The notes below the pieces were generated by a model, which was not told where the DNA came from, searched no databases, and saw only the letters and a program-made list of their open reading frames with translations. A stretch of DNA of 64,000 bases. Source: Massilia frigida. GTDB taxonomy: Bacteria > Pseudomonadota > Gammaproteobacteria > Burkholderiales > Burkholderiaceae_D. A program made the translations under genes and the position numbers. Shown here one piece after another: positions 51,917-60,929 of this stretch; within the stretch, counting starts at the first letter, position 1; each line of letters starts with the position of its first letter. The DNA lies in assembly GCF_011682175.1 (NCBI RefSeq), contig NZ_WHJG01000009.1, forward strand, positions 142,121 to 206,120, read 5' to 3'.

Positions 51917-53284
51917 ATGGCGCTGCCCATCAATTCCAATCATGTCTTGAACGGGCTCAACTCGGGCAATGCCAGTTCCGCCGAGATGTACGGAAGGGTC
52001 AGCAAGACCTTGCTGACGCAAAACGCCGGCATCCAGAAACTCAGCGGCCAGCTCACGCGCGACCAGACCCGCCTGTCCGGCCTCGGCCAGCTGCAAAGCG
52101 CCCTGGCCAACTTCCAGTCGCTGACCCAGTCGCTATCCGGCGCCGGCTTGCAGACGGGCGCCACATCCTCCAGCGCCAACGTACTGAGCGCGCTGACCAT
52201 GACCGGCGCCAAGGCAGGCAGCTACGCCATCGACGTCCAGCAGCTTGCCCAGTCGCAAACCCTGCTGGCGCGCGCGCAGAAAGAAAAAGACACGGTCATC
52301 GGCAGTGGCGCCGCCACCGCCATCAAGCTTGAATTCGGCACCGAGTCCGGCAACGCGTTTACGCCCAACGGCAGCGCCCGGTCGATCATTATCGACAGCA
52401 GCAACAATACCCTGCAAGGCATGGCCGACGCCTTCAAGGCGGCGGGCATCGACGCCACCATCGTCAAAAGCAGCGCCGGCTATGCGCTCAAGCTGACCGG
52501 GCCGGAAGGCGCGGCCGGCAGCATGCGCATCAGCGCCGGAGGCGATGCAGCGGTCGAGAAACTGCTCGCCTATAACCCGGCGGGCCTCAAGAACTTGACG
52601 GCGGGCAGTGCCGCCCAGGACGCTGTGCTTAACATCGACGGCAAGCGCGTCACCAGTTCCAGCAACGTCATCACCGGCCAGATCGGCGGCACGGCGCTGG
52701 CGCTGACCGGCAAGGGCAGTTCCAAAGTGGTCGTGGCGCAGGAAAATGGCGCCATCGCCAAGAATATCGGCAATTTTATCGATGGCTACAACAAGGTGGC
52801 GTCGACTTTGCAAACGTTGCAGCAGGGCGGCCTCAAATCCGACCCGGCATTGCGCCAGGCACAGGATCAATTGACCAGCATGGTGCGCAGCAACAGCGCG
52901 GCGCTGGAAAAAGCCGGCATCACGCTCGATAAGAACGGTGCGCTCAAGCTTGACGCCAAGGCGCTGGAAGCGGCGGTGCTGGCCGATCCGGGCGCGATCA
53001 GCAAGCTGTTCACCGATGGCGGCGACGGCATTGCCGACAAGCTCGACGCGCAACTTGGCCAGTTGCTCGGTGCCGGGAGCAGCATCAGCAAGGAAAAATT
53101 GAGTACCGACCGTGGTATCGCCACCCTGACCAGCCAGAAAACCACCCTGACCAACGCGCTGACGGCGCAGGCGACCAATCTGGTCGCGCGTTACACGGAA
53201 GTAAGCCAGGGTGGCGGCGCCAACAGCGCCTTGCCCGGCCTGCCGGGAGGGGGCGCCAAGTCGCTGTTCGACTTCATGGCTTGA
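51917..53284 (+). CDS. FliD-like flagellar filament cap protein
   Basis: This 455-residue protein is of FliD type. It has helical N- and C-termini ('LTRDQTRLSGLGQLQSALANFQ' in part; 'LDAQLGQLLGAGSSISKEKL') and a variable middle with 'TLQGMADAFKAAGIDATIV' and 'VLNIDGKRVTSSSNVI', the FliD_C-type repeats. The first 12 residues lack the usual GLASGLDV motif. No fliS, fliT or other flagellar gene is near, so it may be a stand-alone paralogue. GAGGG lies 8 nt before the ATG. Confidence 0.75.
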   Translation: MALPINSNHVLNGLNSGNASSAEMYGRVSKTLLTQNAGIQKLSGQLTRDQTRLSGLGQLQSALANFQSLTQSLSGAGLQTGATSSSANVLSALTMTGAKAGSYAIDVQQLAQSQTLLARAQKEKDTVIGSGAATAIKLEFGTESGNAFTPNGSARSIIIDSSNNTLQGMADAFKAAGIDATIVKSSAGYALKLTGPEGAAGSMRISAGGDAAVEKLLAYNPAGLKNLTAGSAAQDAVLNIDGKRVTSSSNVITGQIGGTALALTGKGSSKVVVAQENGAIAKNIGNFIDGYNKVASTLQTLQQGGLKSDPALRQAQDQLTSMVRSNSAALEKAGITLDKNGALKLDAKALEAAVLADPGAISKLFTDGGDGIADKLDAQLGQLLGAGSSISKEKLSTDRGIATLTSQKTTLTNALTAQATNLVARYTEVSQGGGANSALPGLPGGGAKSLFDFMA

Positions 53285-53295
53285 GGAGATGTGGA

Positions 53296-54666
53296 ATGGC
53301 AGTTCGCAAGAACTTTACCTATAGCGATATGGACCTGTGGCTCAACGACCGCCAGGTCACCGAAATCGAGTGCCTGGTGCCGGACCTGACCGGCGTTGCG
53401 CGCGGCAAGATCCTCCCGCGCACCAAATTCACCAAGGAACGCGGCATGCGCATGCCCGAAGCCGTGCTCGGCATGACTGTCACCGGCAATTATCCGGCCA
53501 ACGACGTGGCTTATTTTCGCGCCATCTCCGAGACCGACCGCGACATGGTGCTGCGGCCCGACCCGTCCACCATCACCGTGGTGCCGTGGGCGCTGGACCC
53601 CACCGCCCAGGTCATCCACGACTGTTACTTTTCCGACGGCAGCCTGGTCGATTTCGCCCCGCGCAGCGTGCTGCGGCGCGTGCTCAAGCTGTATGCGGAC
53701 AAGGGCTGGTCGCCCAGCGTGGGGCCGGAACTGGAGTTTTACCTTACTGCCTGCAACAACGATCCCGACCTGCCGCTGCGCTCCCCCATCGGCCGCAGCG
53801 GGCGGGCCGAAACCAGCCGCCAGATCTACAGCATCGATGCCGTCAACGAATTCGACCCGCTGTTCGAGGATATCTACGATTTTTGCGACCTCATGCAGCT
53901 CGATGTCGACACCCTGATTCACGAGATCGGCGCCGGCCAGTTCGGCATCGACCTGCTCTCGTGCGAGCCCTTGACCATGGCCGATAATGTGTTCTTCTTC
54001 AAGCGCACCTTGCGCGAGGCGGCGCTCAAGCACAATATGTATGCCACCTTCATGGCCAAGCCGCTGGCCAACGAACCGGGTTCGGCGATGCATGTGCACC
54101 AGGGCGTGACCGACAGCCGCACTGGCCTGAATCTGTTCAGTACGCCTGAAGGGGCGCCGTCGCCGGCCTTTTATCACTACATCGGTGGATTGCAGCGCTA
54201 CATGCCGGCGGCGATGGCGCTCGCCGCGCCCTATGTCAATTCGTACCGGCGCATCGTGCGCCACACCACCGCGCCCATCAATGTGCAATGGGGGCTGGAT
54301 AACCGCACGGTCGGGTTCCGGGTGCCGGAGTCGACGCCGCAGGAGCGCAAGGTCGAAAACCGGGTGATCGGGGCCGATGCCAATCCATACCTGGCGTTTG
54401 CCGTCACCTTGGCATGCGGTTACCTGGGCATGACGGAGGAAACCGAACCGAGCCCGATGACGGTCGGCAGCGCGCACGCGCTCGACTTCGAGTTGCCGCG
54501 GGGCTTGCCGCAAGCGCTGCACCTGCTGCGCGCGGAGGACAAGTTGCGCGAAGTGCTGGGCGAGCGCTTCGTCGACGTGTATGCGGCCATCAAGGATCAG
54601 GAGCACCTCGAATTCATGACGGTGATCAGCCCCTGGGAACGCGAGCACTTGTTGTTGCATGTGTAG
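53296..54666 (+). CDS. Glutamine synthetase-like enzyme, probable gamma-glutamylpolyamine synthetase
   Basis: This 456-residue protein belongs to the type I glutamine synthetase fold. 'VGPELEFYL' carries metal-binding Glu, 'EPGSAMHVHQGVTD' the ATP/Glu site, 'PINVQWGLDNRTVGFRVP' the substrate Arg and 'ENRVIGADANPYLAFA' the C-terminal site. These variants match PuuA-like enzymes that glutamylate polyamines or other amines rather than ammonia. It follows the FliD-like gene by 11 bp. A gamma-glutamylcyclotransferase-like gene lies convergent next door. Confidence 0.85.
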   Translation: MAVRKNFTYSDMDLWLNDRQVTEIECLVPDLTGVARGKILPRTKFTKERGMRMPEAVLGMTVTGNYPANDVAYFRAISETDRDMVLRPDPSTITVVPWALDPTAQVIHDCYFSDGSLVDFAPRSVLRRVLKLYADKGWSPSVGPELEFYLTACNNDPDLPLRSPIGRSGRAETSRQIYSIDAVNEFDPLFEDIYDFCDLMQLDVDTLIHEIGAGQFGIDLLSCEPLTMADNVFFFKRTLREAALKHNMYATFMAKPLANEPGSAMHVHQGVTDSRTGLNLFSTPEGAPSPAFYHYIGGLQRYMPAAMALAAPYVNSYRRIVRHTTAPINVQWGLDNRTVGFRVPESTPQERKVENRVIGADANPYLAFAVTLACGYLGMTEETEPSPMTVGSAHALDFELPRGLPQALHLLRAEDKLREVLGERFVDVYAAIKDQEHLEFMTVISPWEREHLLLHV

Positions 54667-54719
54667 GACAGAAGTCGAGCGCCAGTGGATGTCTGCCTGA
54701 ATTCGACGTGCGGACCGTG

Positions 54720-55061
54720 CTATGCACGCGCGTCCACATACACCCAAGCCGTTCGTCCGGAGGACAGTAAGGCCGAGACGCGCTTGTAGTCTGATACTTC
54801 ATAGTTGTCTGCATGCGCGAGTTCATCGCTCGTCACCTCGAAGTCGGTTCCAGCAACGCGGTTTTCGGCTATGCCCGTCTGTTTAACGATGGGATGGTGA
54901 CTCTTCCCACTGGTCTTGACGACCTGCGGGTCTTCAATTTTTACCATTGATGTATGAAAACCTAGCAATTGGTCGGCGCTACCGTGGAGCTCCCGGCCAA
55001 AGGTGGCCAGTTGCACATCACGCTGCTGAAGCGTTCCATACGAAAAGAGAAGTTGCGTCAT
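54720..55061 (-). CDS. Gamma-glutamylcyclotransferase-like (AIG2) protein
   Basis: This 113-residue protein has the family start 'LLFSYGTLQQRDVQ' (the YGTLR-type loop) and the conserved acidic 'ADNYEVSDYKRVSALL', where the catalytic Glu lies. Such enzymes release 5-oxoproline from gamma-glutamyl compounds. Its position opposite a gamma-glutamyl ligase gene is suggestive, but they are convergent, not an operon. Confidence 0.8.
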   Translation of the reverse strand: MTQLLFSYGTLQQRDVQLATFGRELHGSADQLLGFHTSMVKIEDPQVVKTSGKSHHPIVKQTGIAENRVAGTDFEVTSDELAHADNYEVSDYKRVSALLSSGRTAWVYVDARA

Positions 55062-55177
55062 AGGTGGGAGTTTTTATTAAATAGGTTCGCTATGCTCAAC
55101 GTTGATGTGAGCGGCTTGGCGTCATGAAGTATGCACTGAAAAGTCCGTCGGCACACAGGCCGTGGCGATCGCGTCAG

Positions 55178-55777
55178 TTACCGGTCGTTGAGTCCAAGGC
55201 CATCGAGGATCAGCGGCATGCAGTTTTCGACCCGTGACGCTCGGGTTTTCGACTGCTTGGCGCCGGCAAAATGAAGCAGGTAGGCGCGCTGGCGGCCGGG
55301 TGTCAATGCGTCGAAGGCAGTCCTGAGCGCTGGCAGCTGGGCCAGCCTGACCTGAAACTCTTCCGGCGTCGGAAACTCGGACGTCTCCCTCAAGGCGACC
55401 TTCAGGCCCGCGCGTTCCACCTCGATCGCATCGAGGATGCAGGCCGTCAAGGCCTTGCGCTGCCGCGTGATCTGCGCAAGGCTGGTGAACCTGGCCTGGC
55501 GTGCGGACTGTACGTTCTCGGTCTGCATGACCAGGATGCCCTTGGGATCGGCGAGCAGCGCGCCCTTGAAGAACAGAAGGGCACAATATTCCTTGAAGCC
55601 ATGGATGAGGACGATATTCTTGCCCTCATGCGCGTAGCAGGGCTGGCCCCACTTCAATTCCTCCGTCAGGCCGCAGCCGAGCGCGATCGATCGCAATAGC
55701 GCGAACTCGTCGCGCCAGCTGGTCGCCCCTTGCAGCATCGCGTCGACCTTCGGATCGGTGCCGGTTTCTTGATTCAT
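55178..55777 (-). CDS. YdeI-like protein (DUF1801 plus OmdA-type region)
   Basis: This 199-residue protein begins with a DUF1801-like domain ('LGCGLTEELKWGQPCYAHEG') and 'VLIHGFKEYCALLFFKGALL'. It ends with 'LTPGRQRAYLLHFAGAKQSKTRASRVE', shown in part 'GRQRAYLLHFAGAKQ', the YdeI/OmpD-associated C-terminal motif. AGGAGG lies 9 nt before the ATG. Upstream in the same direction is a broken SRPBCC-domain gene, a common partner of YdeI-like genes. Confidence 0.83.
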   Translation of the reverse strand: MNQETGTDPKVDAMLQGATSWRDEFALLRSIALGCGLTEELKWGQPCYAHEGKNIVLIHGFKEYCALLFFKGALLADPKGILVMQTENVQSARQARFTSLAQITRQRKALTACILDAIEVERAGLKVALRETSEFPTPEEFQVRLAQLPALRTAFDALTPGRQRAYLLHFAGAKQSKTRASRVENCMPLILDGLGLNDR

Positions 55778-55807
55778 CGCCGAATTCCTCCTCGTCTCTC
55801 CGCTTAA

Positions 55808-56020
55808 TCAGTCTTCCCTGGACAGCACATTCTCCAGTTCCGCCACCGAGCCCCCAGTCCGCATTAAAACTGAAGCGGTGACCGGGCACGGGGGCAAAAT
55901 CGCTCTTCATCAGCCAGGCTTCGATCAGGTGCGGCTGGGTGAGCGCGCGCCAGATCTTTTCGGCCGGATGCGGAAAGTCGCGTTCAACGACAACGGTGCG
56001 GGTGTGGGGGACCGTAAGGA
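55808..56020 (-). pseudogene. Remnant of an SRPBCC/AHSA1-domain gene
   Basis: On the minus strand one frame reads 'TRTVVVERDFPHPAEKIWRA', then 'LTQPHLIEAWLMKSDFAPV' and 'GHRFSFNADWG', which is the N-terminal third of an SRPBCC (Hsp90-activator-like) protein. The frame then shifts to 'GGSVAELENVLSRED' and stops at 55808, which looks like the C-terminus. About 80 central residues are missing, so this is an internal deletion with frameshift. No good start codon remains. Confidence 0.65.
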
Positions 56021-56107
56021 TTCCTATGTAAAAGAGTAACAGGCGAAAACACCTCTGGAATCAAAGTATATTCGCGTCACCGAACGATAGGTAACGCCCC
56101 CTATGTG

Positions 56108-56266
56108 GGTGTAAGCCGGAAGCCCCCGGAATTTCCGTCATGGGCGAGAAGCCAGCACTGATGCGGGGCGACGTTAAACAGTTGTTTTCCGGCAGCGCCG
56201 CCGCCAAGCCGAAAACCACTCTGGAGACGATTTCCGACGGAATTTTCGGCGGTTCCGGCTTACACC
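56108..56266. mobile_element. 159-bp inverted-repeat mini-element
   Basis: A perfect 14-bp terminal inverted repeat GGTGTAAGCCGGAA (56108-56121 and its complement at 56253-56266) encloses 131 bp. Similarity continues inwards with ATTCCGTC-like blocks on both sides. There is no coding sequence. The ends (TGTAAG...CTTACA) recall those of IS21- or IS66-type elements, so this may be a MITE or an internally deleted IS. I find no clear target duplication. Confidence 0.5.
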
Positions 56267-56302
56267 TCCCTTTATGAACCAGTGCCCATGTTTTTGTTGG
56301 AA

Positions 56303-57643
56303 TCAAGCTGTCACGCGTGGATTTTCGTTCACTTCGCCATGCTGGTGGAGAACGACTTTGGCTACCGCGCCAACCGTGTCGCGCACGAATTCCATATGGA
56401 CTAGCGTGTGCTTGATAAAGAATCCGTTGGCCGAATAAGGATGCACAGGCGTGACGTCGCCACCGGTGCGGAGCATCAGCAACTGGCCGCCATCACGCCA
56501 GAAAGTGCGTTGCTCCGAAGCGTTAACGGTATACACGCCGACATAGGTGTCGAGCACCTCGGCGTCTAGCTTGATCTCCTCGAAATCCACCAGCGGCGCG
56601 CCGATCGCCATCGCACCAATTTTATGTGCAATATATTCCGGATCCACGATACCGAAGTCAGCGTTGCTCAGAACGGCCACGAAAAGCTTGTCTTCCGGCA
56701 GGCGCAGCGCGCAGGTCATGAAGCCATTGATGCCACCACTGTGGGCGAGCATCGGTCGCTGCTGTAGTGTGCCGACTTCCCATCCATAGCCGTAACCGCA
56801 CGCGCTGCCGTCCGCCAGCCGGTAGGACGTGAATGCCTTGTTCCAGTTCGCTGCGCTGATGAGCTTGCCGCTAGCGACTGCGTTTTCCCAGCGCGCCATG
56901 TCGTTCACGTTCGAGACCAGTGCTCCGGCCGCGTACACCTGGCTGATGCTCATCGGATCGCATGGAACGAAAACGCCATCGCGGTGGGTATGCCCGGCCG
57001 CAACCTGCTGCGGGCTCAGTTCGTGGCCTTCATAGTAGCTGCGGTTCATGCCCAGTGGAACAAATATGCGCTGCTCGACAAACCTGGCGTAAGACCTCCC
57101 CGAGACTGTCTCGATGATCGCGCCGAGCAGGAAGTAGCCCGAATTGTTGTAGTTGAAGGCTGTACCAGGAGCGAACTCGAGCGGATCGTTCTTAAAGCTA
57201 TCGATCATGTCGGTCACCGTGAGCTCCCTGGCAATGTTGGCATCAAAATCCTCCTTGCTGGTGAAGCTGACAATTCCTGAACTGTGGGTCAACAGGTGTT
57301 CGACTGTGATTTGCCGTCCCTGGGCAGGGTAGTCGGGCAGAAACCGCATGATCTCGTCGGAGAGGCGGAGTTTGCCTTCCTCAAACAGCATCAAAATGCA
57401 AACGGCGGTGAATTGTTTGCTAATCGAGCCAAGACGCAATGTTGCCTCTGGCGTCATCGGCTCCTGCTTAGTGATGTTGGCCATGCCGTAGGCTTGGCGG
57501 AACACCGTCTTGCCATCGAGCGTGACGATGACAGTCGCGCCTGGTTCATCGGCCTTGTAGAACGGGACGATAGTGGCGTCGATAGACGCAGCAAACCCCT
57601 TGTCTAGGGCGGTCGGCGCATTGGTCATAGACATCTTGGACAT
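56303..57643 (-). CDS. Serine hydrolase of the beta-lactamase/DD-peptidase fold
   Basis: This 446-residue class C-type fold protein has SxxK in 'LGSISKQFTAV', the YxN motif in 'FNYNNSGYFLLG', and a third motif region 'LAHSGGINGF'. A C-terminal domain (about 340-446) with a lipocalin-like pattern follows. There is no signal peptide, so it acts in the cytoplasm. Likely an esterase or D-amino-acid peptidase rather than a resistance enzyme. Base composition is somewhat less GC-rich than in the housekeeping genes. Confidence 0.85.
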   Translation of the reverse strand: MSKMSMTNAPTALDKGFAASIDATIVPFYKADEPGATVIVTLDGKTVFRQAYGMANITKQEPMTPEATLRLGSISKQFTAVCILMLFEEGKLRLSDEIMRFLPDYPAQGRQITVEHLLTHSSGIVSFTSKEDFDANIARELTVTDMIDSFKNDPLEFAPGTAFNYNNSGYFLLGAIIETVSGRSYARFVEQRIFVPLGMNRSYYEGHELSPQQVAAGHTHRDGVFVPCDPMSISQVYAAGALVSNVNDMARWENAVASGKLISAANWNKAFTSYRLADGSACGYGYGWEVGTLQQRPMLAHSGGINGFMTCALRLPEDKLFVAVLSNADFGIVDPEYIAHKIGAMAIGAPLVDFEEIKLDAEVLDTYVGVYTVNASEQRTFWRDGGQLLMLRTGGDVTPVHPYSANGFFIKHTLVHMEFVRDTVGAVAKVVLHQHGEVNENPRVTA

Positions 57644-57941
57644 TTTTTTAGGTGATTAGCGCTGATCTGCAAGGTTCGCCGCCCGATGCCGGCAACATGG
57701 ATTCCGCCCGGATTACTTTCGGGTAGACACCTTTCTTTCGACGCATCCGGATGACGCGAGACATTAGCATCACACATATTCATTATTGTTGCCGGCGCCG
57801 TTAGCAGGCCGACCATTTCTCCGACTGGCTAGAGGTCACGCCGCGCTCACCTTGTAAATAATTTGTTAGCGCGCGACAACGGATATGCTCTCGCGTCACA
57901 ATTCGGCGGTACACTGGTTTCATTCGATTGAGGGGGGCAAG

Positions 57942-58724
57942 ATGAAATGCATAGGCTCGCTGCTGCTGGTCTTCGGCGCCCTTGCCGGGCCGCCTCAGCC
58001 GGCGCGCGCCGAAACGCCGACGCTGCACCTTGCTAGCCTGGAATGGTTGCCTTACGTCGGCCGCGGTCTTCCCGATGGCGGCCTGTCCGGGGCAGTGGCC
58101 AAGGCAGTCGCTGCGCGCTTCGGTTATGGCATCAGGATCGACTACTTTCCCTGGAAGCGCGCCATGCAGGCCGGCGGCAGCGATCCCGATTTCGTCGGCT
58201 ACTTCCCCGCCTATCATACGGCTGAACGGGCCCGCCAATGTCATTTTTCCACTCCGATGGGGAAGAGCACAGTGGGCCTGGCGATGCTGGCCGAGGCCCC
58301 CCTGCGCTGGCGCGTGCTGGACGATTTGGCGGGCAACAAGCTTGGTGTGGTCCTGGGCTACTCGAACGGCGACGCGTTCGACCAGATGGTCAAGAGCGGC
58401 AAGTTGTCGGTCGACGCATCGGAGAGCGACATCATCAACTTGAGGAAGCTGCTGGCCGGCCGGATTCACGCGGTGGTGATCGACAAAGCTGTGCTGCGCT
58501 ATCTTCTCGCGTCCGATCCCACGTTGAGCAAGGAACGCACACAGTTGGTGTTCGACGAGCGTCCCCTTGCCGAACTGACCTTGCACGTATGCTTCCAGCG
58601 CACGCCGCTGGGCCTGAAACTAAAGCAATCCTACGACGCCGCCCTGCTGCAAACCGATATTGCGAAAATCGAGAATGGGTATTTTGACCAGCTCGGCCGC
58701 AGCTTGGGTGCGGTACGCCGCTAG
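57942..58724 (+). CDS. Periplasmic amino-acid-type substrate-binding protein
   Basis: This 260-residue protein has a signal peptide (cleavage near 'PARAETP') and a family 3 solute-binding fold: 'LEWLPYVGRGLPDGGLSGAV', 'RIDYFPWKRAMQAG', 'VGYFPAYHTAERA' and 'LLAGRIHAVVIDKAVL'. A GAGGGG site precedes the ATG. No ABC permease or ATPase follows; instead two histidine kinase genes do, so it probably acts as a sensory binding protein feeding the kinase at 58752 (27-bp gap). Confidence 0.85.
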   Translation: MKCIGSLLLVFGALAGPPQPARAETPTLHLASLEWLPYVGRGLPDGGLSGAVAKAVAARFGYGIRIDYFPWKRAMQAGGSDPDFVGYFPAYHTAERARQCHFSTPMGKSTVGLAMLAEAPLRWRVLDDLAGNKLGVVLGYSNGDAFDQMVKSGKLSVDASESDIINLRKLLAGRIHAVVIDKAVLRYLLASDPTLSKERTQLVFDERPLAELTLHVCFQRTPLGLKLKQSYDAALLQTDIAKIENGYFDQLGRSLGAVRR

Positions 58725-58751
58725 CCACCACGCCCTTATCGAAAGTTTGCC

Positions 58752-60929
58752 TTGAAGCTGCGTTTTGCAATCGTACTGGCAGTCGCGGTCGGACTGTTAG
58801 TCCCCGCCTCGATCAATGTTTACAGCAATCGCAACCGTGAGCACGCAATGATGACCCGCTGGAAATTCGAGCATCGCCACGTGACTGACATTCTGGCGCT
58901 GGGCATGCAGGAACCCCTGTGGAACGTCAATGCCGATTCTGGCCGCCCCTTGCTCGCTTCGCTATTCATGGATGAGCGCATCGTCTCCATCAAGGTACGC
59001 GACAAGAAGACCGGCGATTTCTTGTGGAAAGAGTATCCGGCGCGCCGGCACGGACGCAGCGCCCACTTGATACGCACAGTCTCGCGCGACGGCATGGTGA
59101 TCGGCAATGTTGACCTGGAAATGGCCGGCGGCCTGATCGACGACGAGATCGCGGACGAGCGGCGCCACTTTGCACTGACGGTGGGCGGTGCCCTCTTGCT
59201 GTCGATGATCATGATCGTCGCCCTGCTGCAGCGCCGCCTGCTGGCCCCGATCAAACGCCTGATGCAGGAGTCGGCGCGGCTGGCCCAAGGCGATTTCTCG
59301 CTTCCTTTCGTCTGGCGAAGGGACGATGAACTCGGCGCCCTGGGGCGTAGCGTGGAGCATACGCGGCAGGCGCTGCAAGCCTATTTCGTTCAAATCGAGG
59401 CAAAGAACATCGCCCTCAAGGAAGAGATCGAATACCACACGCGCGCCGAACTTGAACTCCAGCGCCACCGCGAGCACCTCGAGGAACTGGTCCGTGATCG
59501 CACGGCGCAGTTGCAAATTGCCAAAGAGCAGGCCGAGTTCGCCAACAGCGCGAAGAGTACCTTCCTGGCGAGCATGACGCACGAGCTGCGCACGCCGCTC
59601 AATGCAATCCTGGGCTATGCCCAGATCCTGAAACGGAACAAGGCGCTCGACGAACGCCAGGCTGCCGGATTGAACACCATCGAGCAAAGCGGCGAACACT
59701 TGCTCATGCTTATTACTGATTTGCTCGACCTCGCCAAGATCGAGTCCGGCAAGTTTGAACTCCTGCTCGCCGCGGTCGATCTGACCGCCTTCATCGCCGG
59801 CGCCACGCGAATTATCCAGGTGCGCGCCGAGCAGAAAGGCCTGTCCTTCGAGGTGTCCGCCCCTGACCATTTGCCGCTCGTGCTACTCGACGAAAAGCGT
59901 GTGCTCCAGATCCTGCTTAACCTGCTGGGCAATGCGATCAAATTTACCGATCAGGGTCAGGTAGGCCTTCGCGTGACGAGCCCCGGCCCGGCCGGCGCCA
60001 ATGGACGTCTGACGCTGTGCTTTGAAGTGAGCGACAGCGGCGTGGGCATGTCCGCCGACCAGCTCGATAGCATTTTCCAGCCTTTCGAACAGGTCGGCGA
60101 GGCGCAACGCCGGCTCGGCGGTACCGGCCTCGGCCTGGCGATCAGCCGGCAACTGGCGCGCATGATGGGAAGCGAGATCGAGGTTGCCAGCGCCGCGGGC
60201 ATGGGCAGCCGTTTCTGGTTCACCCTGGAAGTTGAACCGGCGGCCGCGGCGGCGGCGCCGCCGGCGGCCGAGCGCGACGTCATCGGCTACCTGGGCGAGC
60301 GCAAGACCATACTGATTGTCGACGACGTCGCGGCCAACCGGAATATGCTGGGCGACCTGCTGACCAGCATGGGCTTTGGCATCGAGTTCGCCTGTAATGG
60401 CCAGGAAGCGCTCGACAGCGTGCGCGCGCGCCCTCCGCATGCCGTTCTGATGGACATCGTCATGCCCGTGATGGACGGCATCGAGGCGACCTTGCAGATT
60501 CGCCGGCTGGCGGGTGGGGCGGCGCTGCCGATCATTGCCATTTCGGCCAGCGTCACCGAGGCAGACCAGGACAACAGCCGGGTCGCCGGCGTCGACGCCT
60601 TCATGACCAAGCCGGTGCATCAGAATGGCTTGCTGGAGACCTTGGGCCGCCTGCTCGGGGCGACGCTCTGTTATGAAGAGGAAGCCGTGACAACGGACAG
60701 CGCCGCCGTCGCAAGCGAGCTGACGCCGCCCCCCCACGCCCAGCTGCAGCAGCTGTCCCGTCTGGCGCGCGAGGGCGACATGCGTGCCATCCGCGAATTG
60801 GCCGACGAAATCGAAAGTGCCGATATGCGGCATGCTGCATTCGCCCGGACCTTGCGCCAATTGGCCAGGGAATACCAGTCCAAAGCGCTGGTCGAACTGG
60901 CTCTGCAATACGTGGAAAATGACGCATGA
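58752..60929 (+). CDS. Membrane hybrid histidine kinase with HAMP and REC
   Basis: This 725-residue kinase has a first membrane helix (about 5-25), a periplasmic sensor of about 120 residues, a second helix (about 142-162), HAMP, a coiled coil, the H-box 'FLASMTHELRTPLNAILGYA', an ATPase domain ('GTGLGLAIS') and a receiver ('LMDIVMPVMDG'). A helical tail of about 90 residues ends the protein and may be an HPt-like or dimer region. The start is TTG at 58752, since no ATG gives the first helix. The sensor shares 'ILALGMQEPLWNVNADS' with the protein at 30433. Confidence 0.9.
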   Translation: MKLRFAIVLAVAVGLLVPASINVYSNRNREHAMMTRWKFEHRHVTDILALGMQEPLWNVNADSGRPLLASLFMDERIVSIKVRDKKTGDFLWKEYPARRHGRSAHLIRTVSRDGMVIGNVDLEMAGGLIDDEIADERRHFALTVGGALLLSMIMIVALLQRRLLAPIKRLMQESARLAQGDFSLPFVWRRDDELGALGRSVEHTRQALQAYFVQIEAKNIALKEEIEYHTRAELELQRHREHLEELVRDRTAQLQIAKEQAEFANSAKSTFLASMTHELRTPLNAILGYAQILKRNKALDERQAAGLNTIEQSGEHLLMLITDLLDLAKIESGKFELLLAAVDLTAFIAGATRIIQVRAEQKGLSFEVSAPDHLPLVLLDEKRVLQILLNLLGNAIKFTDQGQVGLRVTSPGPAGANGRLTLCFEVSDSGVGMSADQLDSIFQPFEQVGEAQRRLGGTGLGLAISRQLARMMGSEIEVASAAGMGSRFWFTLEVEPAAAAAAPPAAERDVIGYLGERKTILIVDDVAANRNMLGDLLTSMGFGIEFACNGQEALDSVRARPPHAVLMDIVMPVMDGIEATLQIRRLAGGAALPIIAISASVTEADQDNSRVAGVDAFMTKPVHQNGLLETLGRLLGATLCYEEEAVTTDSAAVASELTPPPHAQLQQLSRLAREGDMRAIRELADEIESADMRHAAFARTLRQLAREYQSKALVELALQYVENDA

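Noticed and set aside
56061..56306. 81-codon minus-strand frame across the mini-element
   Set aside because: Most of it is read from the inverted-repeat element and there is no family-like sequence.
57644..57941. Possible promoter with TACACT before the binding-protein gene
   Set aside because: A TACACT box is present near 57910 but no -35 at acceptable spacing, so it was not called.
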